From Aplectana chamaeleonis (Eukaryota; Nematoda; Chromadorea; Rhabditida; Cosmocercidae), in NCBI GenBank assembly GCA_029168955.1, contig JAPDOI010001724.1, forward strand, positions 1 through 64,000: 64,000 nt of DNA, given 5' to 3'. How positions within the stretch are numbered: the first letter of the stretch is position 1; each line of letters starts with the position of its first letter. This document shows positions 35,885 to 48,500 of this stretch, one piece after another. A model generated the notes under the pieces. It made no database searches. It worked only from the letters and a program-made list of their open reading frames with translations, and was not told the origin of the DNA. The translations under genes and the position numbers were made by a program.

Positions 35885-36235
35885 GTAGATGGCAAGTTAT
35901 CCGTTTAATGTGACGGATAAGTTATGTACAACATTTGGATAAATTTAAAACAACCAACGAATAGTAGTTTATAACTAGTTCAAAAGTTGTGCATGAGCGG
36001 GGTGGACAAGTATAACCCCACAAATGAACAACTATGAAACAATATACGAATATTTGAAGTATCAGCTTGGAACGACCTCAATCCTACCAATCTACAGGCT
36101 CCAAACAAGTAACATAAGCCATCTGTTACTTGTTCGATAGCTAGTTTTTAACTTGAGTAAAAAGTTCTGAGTAGGAGCCGTGCGACCTCATTTACTTCAT
36201 TATCTCAACAACTTATTCAAGCATGTTTGCTGCCT
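35885..36235. repeat. Repeat fragments between the convergent genes
   Basis: GATAAGTTATGTACAACATTTGG-type inverted bits lie near 35905-35945. The stretch 36150-36235 matches, in reverse, the end of the element at 60595-61070 (AGTTGTTGAGATAA, and GGCAGCAAACATGCTTGAA against GGCAGCAGACACGCTCGAA). Non-coding. Confidence 0.5.
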
Positions 36236-36264
36236 TTGATAATAGAATTCGCGCAATTATTTTA

Positions 36265-36376
36265 GTCCGATAAATGGACCGGGCTGCGATGGTAGATCAC
36301 CCCGCGCGAATCGAAACCCCATTCTCCATTGAGGCTGCCAACCCGCACGGCCAGCCGCCTGGTCCATGCGTCAGAC
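36265..36376. mobile_element. 112-bp TA-flanked MITE
   Basis: The ends GTCCGATAAATGGACCGGGC and GCCTGGTCCATGCGTCAGAC are inverted repeats flanked by TA. A partial copy in the other orientation is at 58190-58285, and one end only is near 54635-54660. It sits just 3' of the transporter's last recognised exon. Its GGGGTTTCGATTC superficially resembles a tRNA B box. Confidence 0.72.
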
Positions 36377-36561
36377 TAAATCAAAAACGGAAACCATACA
36401 TCGCCCGTACGTGCTAGTCTTGATTACAGAGAATAATGGAGGACATACCACAATTGAATGAGTTATGCACATCACGCTCGCGGACGCAAATAGCCGAGCG
36501 AGTGCGTGTTCCTCACGAAGACATGATATATGTAGAAACTGAATGAAGCTGAATTCTGTTC

Positions 36562-39500
36562 TTACCTTGCAGGAGCTACAGTCATTGCGATATGACTGGC
36601 AGTCACTGGCCGTGGTTCGGAGCCGAGATTACTAGTCGTCGTCTGCGAACTTTGCTCTCCTTCTAGTGAAGCCGGAGGTTGTGGAGAACTCCGCCTGGTG
36701 CTCTTTGCGGACGATTCTAACGCATCAGAAGGAGTTGACTCACTCACCCGTCGTGAAACTGTAGACCTGAAAGATATATGCGTGTTCCACTATGGGTAGA
36801 GCCGAGCAAGACAATTTGTTTGAATGAAATCACCCCAGATGGCAAGATGCAAGGAAAGAAAAAATACCTTTGGGAGAGTGGCTTTGAATTATCCTCGTTT
36901 GTTTGTGCCTCGATGTCGACATCAGGTTGCGGCCGAACTCCATTTGCACGAGGACTGGTAACAGCTGCGGCTACTTCAGCGACGCGTGACACCCGTCTGT
37001 GATGCAAGGTGCCATTTCCAGTCACTGGTGCTAAAGCAACATGTTGCTTCGAAATTCTGTTGCCGGACCTATCTAATTCCATTTATTGAACAGTAATTTG
37101 TGAGACGACCGAACTCACTTCCATTCGCTCCGTTGAGGGTTGTTGTTGCGGTGAATGCCTGCTCTTCGCTGATTCGCTTCTGCCGAGCTTGTTCCATTCG
37201 CTTTGATCGACTTTTTGTTTTGGCTAACATCTTCCACTTTGTGATAGCTTTCGTTACCGTTTGGAACGTTCTTGAAACAATGATTTCCTCTTGTTACTCT
37301 CCTTCCAAACACACATGATGTATAAATTATACCTTGTGCTTAGCGGTTTCTCCAACACATATCTTGCAACGTTCGTTCCTGCCAGTCCGTGCTCTATAAC
37401 GTCAGCACCAATCTGTTCTTCATAGTCGGTAACGCGCAGTCCAAGAGGACTCTTGCTAATCAGCTGAAAAAGGTTATACGAATAATGAAATAAAAATGTG
37501 ATTCGAAAAAAATGTACGAAACACAGGAGGGATCGTTTGACTACAGATATGGGTGAATCAGAATGATTGCCCAACAATAAGGCTTGGATCTAGGCCGTAG
37601 CGAAGATTCAAGAATAAGTGCTTACTCGGTGCAGCGATGTGCTTGCTTCAACTTCGAAGAAAAATGTAAAATAGATTTTATCCAGGTAATTGTTTTGCAG
37701 AGGAAATTCCGAATCAATCAAAAGGCTCCAAAGTTAGTATAACCAATGTGATAAAACTCACAACAAGCACGAGCAGACCAAAAGTGGCACTATATACTAA
37801 AATAGTAAGTGTACAAAGAAGTTGCACACCGAGTAAAGTGAAATCACCCGAATAAAGGAGACCGGCATGCCCGTTTGTAGCACCAGCCTGGAATAGGGAT
37901 CAGATGGCTGTGACAACGACAAAACCTATGATTGGAAATATCATAATCAAAAAAGAGAAGAGAGACGTACCAAATGTCGATCTCTCTCGCAAAATATACC
38001 GACTGCAGTCATGCCCCATATAGAAGAGGTGAGATGAATAGGCACAATTCCAACCGGATCGTCAACCTTGAACCGCTCCAAAAGCGGAAGCACCGAGATT
38101 GAGAAAGCTGCCGAAACGCTACCAACAATAAGTGCATGCCACGGTCGCGAAACCGCACACAGTGCTGAAATCCCAGGAGTTAATATTGCGGGTTCAGCTT
38201 TTGCGCTCTGTGAAACCCATCCTAAGGCAAGTTAAAGATGTTATCACTATATACCTGTGATCGAGACAATGGACGATAGAATCCCGTTTATCAAAAAATT
38301 CACTTGAAGTTTTTTCGTTTTGACGAAGCTTATCACTATAGAAGTAGCACCACCTCCTATTGAGCTCATTATGGTAGCCACGGCAGCCCTAAAGTAAGAA
38401 GATAGCGACTTCATAACCAGGATAGTAATGCAGCATTCATTTCCGTTGGGATGTGATCTAAACTCGTGATTGCACGGATGGATGACTTTTACGATTGACT
38501 TTTCTCACAATAGCACTGGTAGCTCAATTCGCGACAGCCGAGGTATGTAAGCCAATTGCGTGGTTTTATTGAGTCAGGTGAGCTAGTGAAGAATGTTAGG
38601 AGGCCAATAAGATGTCTTAACGGTGACTACACTTTCATGTATATAAGTCGGCCATTCCAGAGTCATGTAACATCATCCTGCAGGAAATTACGATAGTCAA
38701 TGCAAATTGTCCAACCTAGCACCCAGCCTCCATCGACCACTGGTGATACCCCATACTGAACCAGCGTTGATGCCAAACCAACCCCACCAGAGAAGAAATG
38801 TTCCTTGAAACAAGAGCATTATCAGCAGAAAAAACATGCGCACATAGAGAAAACTAGCAACCGTCGGTGGAATGAAGGATAAAATGAATAATTTTTCCAG
38901 CAATTTTTTACAAGTTCCTTAAAGGAACAAGCGGAAAGCTGAACCATGCTTTCAGAATCTCAGGATTGCAGAATCTGCAGTGGAACAGGAGAAGCTGCTG
39001 AGGAAAAAGAAGAATTCTATTCAACAAGTACCTACATCCACATCACAAATTCGAAATGAATGAATCAACTGAAGCATGATGTAATAAAAAAAATGAAAAG
39101 ATGAAAAAATGAAAGAGCATAAAAGAAAAAAACTGCAAGGTTTTAGCTCACCAAGTAGGGCATTTGTTGGAGAGCTCATCTGATGTACGCTATCCTCATT
39201 GAAACGATTCCGCCTCGGTTTCAAGTAGACAGTGGCAATTAAGCCAATTATTCCACCGACCATGTGAACCTGGTTTCAAACTTGTGGTACGTTCACACAG
39301 GAGGATAACAATAGTTCGTCACTTACAGCTGAACAGCCAGCAAAGTCAACGACACCAAGCTTGTAGAAGAAGCCTTCACTGTCCCATACCCAGTGTGCCG
39401 GAAGCGCCTAGACTGAAGGGAATTTCGAGAGGAACTTTGAGAATTACATAAGGAACGCAAAGTATAACAGTGATCCGTGCCGACTGTATGACAAAAATTC

Positions 39501-42500
39501 GGCCAAGAACGATCTCAAGGTTTCCCATGCAGCCCCAGATTCAAAGCCTGACGCTAACGATAACTCCTTTCCCTTCATGGTTTCAGGCTTTGACGTTAAA
39601 GGCATCGTACGCGCTGAAAACCACTCACCGCTTTCTGGGTTTGAATCATTGGCTGGGCCCGCCTGAGGACGTGGGTAGAGTTTGTCATTATTGGGAGGAT
39701 ATGGGCGATCGAATGCCTCGAATTCCACCAAAAGAGGCCGGCCTTCCGAGAGCCAAGTGGCCTCAAATGAGAAAAGAAGGTTTTCAACAAGCCATATCGC
39801 GTAAATGAGTGGAAGTTGGTGTATCATTTGTTGATAAGCTGCCTTCTTTTCTCATTTGAGGCCACATGGCTGTCAGAAAGCCGGCCTCTTTTGGTGGAAT
39901 TCGAGGCATTCGATCACCCATATCTTCCCGATAATGCGTCGGTGACCCGAAAAACTCTACCCACGTTCTCAGGGAGGCCCAACCAATGATTCAAACTCAA
40001 AAAACGGTGAGTGCTTTTCAGCGGGTACCATGCCTTTAAGAAATGAAGGCCCCATGTTCTAGGCAAAGACCATAATCGTTCTAATGTGTGGAAGAACGGT
40101 GCTCACTTCTGGGGACCTATCGAAATGATAATGATCGACAACACTGCGTTGACACTGCTCGATTACGTTATTAGTTTTCATTGTTCGATAGAATGGAAAA
40201 TCTTGCATTCTCAGAGGTCAGCTGAAGGCTATTGTCCTCAATTATTTGTGAAATTCCGATTCGCAGTTGCAGAAAATCACTATTGCAACGTGCAGCTCAA
40301 AAATAATCGTTCTGGGAACACGGAGTCACAATAAAACAAGAATCTATGCCGCACCAAAATCGAGGTATTACCCGTCAACCAACCCAGTGGAAATCTCGAA
40401 AATATGTTGTAATGTGAACAATGCTTTTGTTCCTGACTTGCAAAATGTTTCGTTCTATCCACGAAAACGAAAAACTTGGTATGTTAAAAAAATCTTGCAA
40501 CAGTCATCATCGGTTAACATTATGGACAAAAGGATTAGAAAAAAAAACTCGATGGCAGAAGAAAATAAAAGAAGTAGGAGTCAATCAGCATGCAAGAAAC
40601 TCACTTGAATTAGAATAACGAGACAACCCAGCAGAATGTATGACTTCAATTTGGCTCGCTCCGCTACGGCTCCTGAAAGGAAAAGTTGTATCGTAATTAA
40701 ATAATTTTTTTCTCCGCTGAATGGGTCTCAAAATTTCAAAACCTTCATGCACGAACTTTTCTAGCATGATGTTGTTCTGATAGATAGACCTCCTTCAAGG
40801 AATGTGCAGCTAAAGATTTTGACGCGGGGAGGAAAACGGAGGTGGAAGATAAATTTAACCCAAAAACGAAAACTGGATAAAGCAAAATGGACCGAAAGAC
40901 GGAAAACGGATACCAAAAAAAAAACGGAACTTTTTCTTCTTGTGAAATACTCAAAACTTCTTCGCGTTTTTTTAGATTCAGCTGGTATATGCGCTATATC
41001 AACACTTGCTGTCAATAAACAATGGCATGCAGTTAACAAGAATGAAAAAGGAGCTTTTCAAGTCGGAATTTCCATCGCGTTTGTGCTACAAAACAAATGA
41101 TCGGATGCATATAGATTAGGCCTAATACGATCTCCTCATCACTTGAAACTTATAAGCCACCACCACCACAGGCCCGACCCCCTTTACTCACCACTACAGG
41201 CCCGGCAGCCTTCCGGATTTTCGACCTCGATATCGGCTGGATGCATGGATGAATTTCAACCGATCCTACGTTCCTCAGTCCATTACCGGTCTTTGTACTC
41301 ATCCAGGCTCGCTCTCGCGCAATGGCTGCGGATGAAAGGAAACACAAACCTAAGACAACTCGTCCACCAATTTTTCGCCCTCAAATATTCGGTTTTTTGA
41401 GGAGCCATAACTCCTTTCGTAGTGGTTTTTGAACGATTTTAAAGATACCACTGTGATCAGCGTGTGGTTTTCTCCACTACAAGCATAAAAACAGAAGAAT
41501 AATTTTCTGGGTGTTCTGTGCCTTTAAATGCAGCGTTCACGATGAAAATCGTTATTATGTTTTTTTACCTATCTTGAAAACGGTCTCATACTTATTCCAG
41601 TGATGTCCCTGGAATCGTACAAGACGGAGTTATGGTCTCTCAAAAATTGAGCTAGAGAAGCATGGTGGACGAGTTGTCCAAGGCTTGTAACTTCCGCCTT
41701 TTGCAGCCGATGTATGCGAGCTGATCTGAGTAGAGAGAGAAGTTGAGAATGAAGGGAAGACCGGGGCTATTGATCGGAAACCATCGCTCATCTAACGAAC
41801 TCGAGTTTTCATTTGTTCACGTTGGAGGGCGGACATTGCGCTTTTGGGGTTTGCCTTGCGCTCAAAGTCGCAACTACGGGCTCTTTTGGGGCTCTTCCTG
41901 GCTCGTTTTCACGCGATCTTCCGACGTAAACGTTACGGTGTGCACCTCCACTACACATTCCTAGTGGAAACCGAAACACATTTTTTATCGTGAACACTGT
42001 ATTTAAAGGGGTCACGATGAAAAATGTTATCAAAAAAAAAACTACAAAAATCAGCTTAGATTGAAAACAGCTGAAAAACTAGGAATGTAGAGCGGTGAAA
42101 AACGGACTGGAATTAGAGTTTCTAGGGCCCAAAGGCGCCAGTTCGTGCACACGTGCACTGCGTCGCAAAAAAGATCGCAGTCTCTTGCCGAGCAGTCAAA
42201 AATCATCGACATTCAGAGGAAGAAACAAATGCAAATTTACCCAATAAAAAATGTTTAACAATGAAAGCAATCGCTTCAGTCAAAGTTTTTTACTAGAAGA
42301 GTAAATGTTCATTGATTAAAAATTCAAGTCAGCTGATGTTCTTTATATAAGAGATCATTGATGCCGAAAGTGTGGAATGGGCTCGTCCACCATGAAAAGA
42401 CAAGAAAGTTCAGGCTTCAATATTGGTCCAAAACAGCGGTTTTTTTTCGCTATTTTTTCTTTTATGTCCTACTACTCTGAACCCAGAGAAGGGTTCAGAG

Positions 42501-45500
42501 AGGAAAAGAAGACAAGCATATTTCATCGCGACCACTGCCTTCAAGTGCGGCGGCCACGTAAGTATAACGAAGTATACACGAAGTCTGCCTGAAGGGTCAA
42601 CACAATTACTTAGCACCGTACGATAGGTCATCGTTTATGGTATCCTTATGAGATTTGGTCTAGTGAATGGAAAAGGGTCGTATTCGCCAACAACCCGCCG
42701 AGGGATGTCGAAGGGAAGCGGAGGGGACGATACCGCGCGTGGCAGAGGAACAGATCAACCCATCTTGCATCATGTAAGATGGAAACGCAAACTGTGCTAC
42801 GTATCGATATCACCGCGAAAATATAAAATGCCATCGCGAAACGCCCATTTTTCTGCGAAGCGATGCGAAAAATTGTGGCGGTGGCGAAGGAAGCCAAGAA
42901 AGACGAGAGGTGGCCGTGCAGCTCGCATTTTGTACTGAATTTTCACCTCATCTCACGTTCGACTTCCCGGCGGGTTGATGGCGAATACGACCCCAGGCGC
43001 GCTCATTGCGAGTGGGCATTCTGCGTTGGCGGGGCGGCATAACCGGCAAACGGGGTTTCAATCTCGGGCGACGATCTATCGTAGCAGCTCTTTCTATTCA
43101 CTAAAGTAAATTTGATGATGGAAACTAAACGAAGCCTTCGCATCATGCTCCCAGTTTTACACAGGGTAAAATAGACATTCTTTCTTGTCTGAGTATGCGG
43201 AGGAATAATGTTTCGGACACGGTAGGGTACGGTACTCCTCTAGACAGTCACGGCTGATCCGTTAGAGTGTTATCACCAGCCTCTGATCACAGGGGCGAAA
43301 CAACTCAAACCAGAGTTATTTTCAAAATTATCAATATTTGAATCTATGATGCATGGAAGTAAAACTTTGATTATCCACCTTTTCTGCGGGTTTTCCGTAT
43401 TTTACCACAAAAAATGCCGGGAAGCGGCAAACGGAAAACGGATACGCAAAACGATCGGAAGACGGAAACCGGAGGAATGGTATTTCCGCACATCCCTGCA
43501 ATCCCTCTCTAGTCCTTTGAGCAGGCGAACTCGCTATGATCACATTTTCCCTAGAGCATTCCCCCTATTTTCTACGCAAAACAAAGTTGTTAGCAGCAAT
43601 TATTAACACAATGATGGAAATAATGTCCGAGCACTGAATGTTCCATAACTACTTTTTACCTCAAGGTCTCCCCGACAGAGCGAGTTTCTCTCGTTTCAAT
43701 GGACAGACAACCACATAAAAACAATTAATATTTCACGGGAGTGAAAAACCTTGATGCGAAGTATTTCCGAATTCACTTGTTTTCTTGGCATCAACGAATA
43801 TGCAATCGAAATGGAAAAGCGTGCGATTTGATGAAAAGTAGGTGCTCACAAATGCACAGATATAAATACAAATACAAAGCATTTCCATTGAAAGTGAACA
43901 ATTGTGGTGCGCGCGAAGCGCGAACCGGATTTGGTTTTGAATCGGCCGTGCGCGCAACCCCTTTTTCGAAATCTCAGCTCGAAGTGAACATAGAAAATAG
44001 CTTCAAATTGCATTATAAAGAGCGCAAAAAGTTGGTAGGAACACCCAAAACTGGTTTGGAATGGTTCACTGGTTTTCGAGAAAAAAGTGAAAACCCGCTC
44101 GTTTTTGTTGTTAATCTCTTTTCTTAGGCGGCGTTCACGATCTTGCGGGTACACTTAAGATTAAGCTAGGAAGCTCATTTCTGGACAGGAGGCTGGAAAC
44201 GGTTGCAGGTCGCTCCTATTACATATTTAACTTGATACCTTAACTCTGAAGGGTACCTCAAAATCGTGGGTTTAAATACTAAATTAGCCGTGCATTACGA
44301 AAACTGCTAGAGCATGCTACGGCTGTGGAGACCAGGTTGTGTGGGTGGACCTGCAGCCAACTAACACAGGTCGTCGGAGGTAAGTACTGAACTTGTCAGG
44401 ATTCGTACTCATGACACGTCATCGATCGATATTCGATATTATCGATTTTCGCGCTTTCTGCACAAAATGCGGCGAGAAGTGGTGATTGTTGATGGGATTG
44501 GTTTTCTTGGTTGGGCAATGTTGCTCATCAGTCTTTATCGAAAAAATAAGAATCAATAATATTGATTTTCTCGCTTGTTTTACAAAATGCCGCAATTATT
44601 CTCGATTGTTGATGGCTCTAAGGCTCCGTCCATACGTGGCGAGAGCGTGCGATTACGCAAAATTCATGGTCATCATGGGCACACGACTCGCTAGCCGCTC
44701 ACACGCGCTCCTTCTCGCGCGCCTTCGCCTTCTCGCTCTCGCGCGCTTACCCCAGCACCGCGAAGCTAGCACCAAGCTTCAAGCTTTCTGCTCCATTACT
44801 AAAGCAGGTGGCATTAAACCTGTAGCAAAACTATTGCCCTTGTTTTCCATAATCCCACCACGGAAATCGAAAACCGTTGGAAATCATCAGCCTTTGCGCT
44901 CACTCGAGCGACTGATCGCCCGGTGAAACGTTTTCAATCGAATCAACACGAGGTAGGGGGTGTTTGCCAGTGTTAGTTTGCGGGCACGGTCTGCCCCAGC
45001 GCTGAGGAGCGTCGAGAGCCGCACAACAGCGGGAACGCCCGCTCTCGCTACGTATGGACGCTGCCTAAGTCCCTTGTTTGGAAATTTCTTCTCATCATGC
45101 AAGATCGAATGTTAATGATCAATAATATCGAGTTGCATCATGTTGCACAAAATGCTGCAGTGAGTGGTATTTTTATGGTTGTGGGTCATAGGTTTCAAAA
45201 ATTGCACTCATACGACAATATCGTGTGTCAGATGTTTCATCATTCCAAAATGGAAATCGTGGAGCGAAATTGAAGTCAGAAAGGGAACCTTAGCGTAAAA
45301 ATGTGAAATTTCTGAAAATTTAGCTTTTTGGCAAAATAAACTATTTGGTAATGCCATTAATAAGTAAAAAAAGTTTCAAAAATATCTTGAAATATCCTAA
45401 CAAACGAATTGGCGTAAAATAGCCTGGAGTACTAAAAAAGGGAGGAAATGAAATGAAATGACAAATAATACGATATGATGGTCAATGACAGACGAGGGAT

Positions 45501-48500
45501 CGGATTTTACAAGCTTCTCCGTTAAACTTATCGATAGAAATCAAGCGCCCCAGGGAAACATTACGCCATTTTTGAAAGCTGTAATAAGTAAATTGGCATA
45601 GGTCAAGCTAGATGAACGCAACGCTCCAATATATATCGCGCTTGATTTCGCTTTGATAAGTTTAAAGGAGAAGCTTGTAAAATCCGAACCCACGTCTGTT
45701 ATTGACCATCAAATCGTATTTTTAGTTATTTCACTTCATTTCCTACCTTTTACCACAACGCGTTGGGTGACATAGGACACGAAAAGCCTAGTTCGCTCGG
45801 ATGAGTCCGTGCGGAGCAAGCTGCGAAGCGGGCGGTCATGGCAAAATATAACAGTGTTAAGGATATTTTGACATAGTACGCCCGATAAGCCTCACTTCCA
45901 CGAGAAATGGGGGAGACAGGCTATACTCATTAACTGGCTCACTTTGTTAGGTTTACGCTCAACTTGCTCACCAGTTTTAATCGCAGAATGCTTTAGCGGC
46001 AATATGAGGTTCTGCAATGTTTCGAACATTTGAGTATTGCCGGATCTTTTTTTCCAGTTCGGATACCTTCGCTCGTTTTTTTGTGTCACTTTTTTTGTGT
46101 TGCAGCCGTTGTTTTGTTTTCCTAACTTAGATTTCTGACGTGTTTTTGCGATTGTAAGGCGTACCTTAGGGTGCATATAGATTAAAAAACAAAATAAAGG
46201 AATCTAGTAATTTAAAATACAGCTTATAAAATTTAATTTAATAATACAGTCGCGTTTGCTCTTCACTACTTTGAGTATTTCAACCTATTACATACTTGAA
46301 GAACGATGCACGCATAATTTTTTTCTGACAGCCCCTCACGGAGACACCGCTTCCGAGTGAAAACAGAAGTAAAAGCTCACCGGACACAATAGTTGAAGCG
46401 GTGGTGGCCAGACTCAGTTGGAACAGAAAGGCTGCATATGACCATCCTTCCTCATTCACTGTTGTCAAGTCCCTGTGAAAATCCGATTAATATTTGAATA
46501 GTTTCGGATTTCATGAAAAATAGTACTGGAATTATATGTACTGTCCTTATAGTAATGAAATTCCGGTCAACAGTTCCGACTACCGCTATTGCAGCACCCA
46601 ATACGATGATAGTCGTGCTGGGACAAGGATTATTCGATACGGAATCAAGTGGTCCTAGCACGATTATCATTGTGTTGTGTGCTGCAACTGTGGACCGGAA
46701 TTTCGATCCGATAAGGACAGTACACACGTTTGAAAGAGTTGGCTAAACATTCTTTGGAAAGAAGAAGGAACAAAAGTACGCGGCTATAGGAAAGATTGTA
46801 GATTGAAAATGATCTCTGTTCCAAAAGGTGATGTTTTTCTCGGCAGAAATCCATAGGTGTCTACATATATTATTGCCCAGTCTAAGACTTGATCATGCCT
46901 CATAGAATGGGTATAATATCAAAGAGTGTGGGAAGTGGACTACATATCAAAACAACTAAATACGGCGAACTGAGACGGCAATAACATGAAATTCCTTTTG
47001 TTCTCTCTGTTCTAATGATGAGTGAAGAACAGGCTTCAGGTAATGCTTGCAAACAGCGAAATCGAAGCCTACCAACCTTGTCGGGTCGTAGAAAAATCGC
47101 CCGAATCCGACAAAGCTGTTCCGAAAGGGCTCGTAGTCACCGTAGCTCAAACCATAACCAACACTCCAATAGGACAAGCCACCGAAGACCACGTCAACTA
47201 CGTTTTTCACCATGATGTTCACCTCATCCTTGGCCGAGACGCTGCCGGATTCGAGCAGACCGAAGCCTAGAAATTCAAAGGCATCTGAACTTATTTTTAT
47301 TTTCTGAAACACTTTGAACACAATAAAATTTGATTTCGATGCCGCGTTTCGCAGAGAAGCAATTTGGCAGTTTTTTAGGCGAATCCCTTCAGCCAAACTG
47401 CAGTATCCTGTTGGGATTTTTCTATGTGAACAGAAGGCTATTCTAATCACCGGAACTCGATGCTTCCGGTCGTTGGTGGCCAATACCCATTGCACTCGCA
47501 TAGATTTCGTCAATCGCCGTCGCCAGCCCCTGTGTTACATATTGCTGGAGAGGAAAAGTCACAAAAACATATGTAAACCCTGATGGCTGCCACTCTTATA
47601 GCTGGTCAGCTTGATGGGCGAGTGCACTACAAGGAGTTCAACTGGACTCTTGCCCCTAGGAATTACAGAAAGCAGAGGCTCCAAAAGAAAATGGGAAATA
47701 GTTTGGCGAAAAAGAGTACAAATAGGAAATGCATGTGTGGAGGAAGTGAAAGTTGTAGGTGTACTACGAATAGTATGGAATGCTGGTACAAAGATTAATG
47801 GCTATTTACTCTAGAGGCTGAGAACGTGGGCGATTTCGGTTAATTCTGAATCACCTCTGTTGATTTGCAACTTTCCTTGGATCTAAGCGTAACTAATGTA
47901 CAGTCGGTGCGAATCTCACAATGCAGTACAAAGAAATTTATTTTTCGCGAAAACGACTTTTTGCGGCGTCTTTTTTTGCGCGCACGAAGCGCCGCATAGC
48001 TATAACTCGCCTCAAAATTCACCGACTGAAATCTCAAAGATGTTTTCGTCTTCGCCTCCGTCAGGCAAACACAGTGGTACGCGAAACTCTTTTCGACTCC
48101 GGTATTTTGCCAAATTACAGAATATTTTCTTTTGAAATCGCCATCGATCACAGGCCGAAACATGATAAATTTCTGCTGCCATGACCGTAAGATCAGTTCA
48201 CAACGAGCGATGTCTTTACCCTCGCTCCGCACAAACGCGCGAGGGAACAGAGTAAATTTGGCTCGGAACCAAAGGATATGTTATGACATAGATACGTGCA
48301 GCGAGTTTGCGCCGACCGTCAATAAGGAACGCAAAGTATCAGGGCGATTCGTGCCGACTGTAAGGCCCATGTTATTCAATTAAAAAGCAGTGACTCCAGT
48401 AAGCGAGAAAACTCCCACCCGGGAAAATGAAGGGATGATAGGGATCGATTAGTTTTGCGCCTAACAGCTGAGCGCAGCATCCTTGTTTCGCGAGAACACG

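Noticed and set aside
36265..36376. tRNA-derived SINE suggested by GGGGTTTCGATTC and TGGCCGTGCGG
   Set aside because: The segment has terminal inverted repeats and TA flanks, fits a MITE, and does not fold into a cloverleaf by inspection.
43741..44127. 128-codon ORF in the transporter intron
   Set aside because: Overlapped by an opposite-strand ORF, no recognisable domain, and adjacent to MITE-like ends; likely transposon interior.
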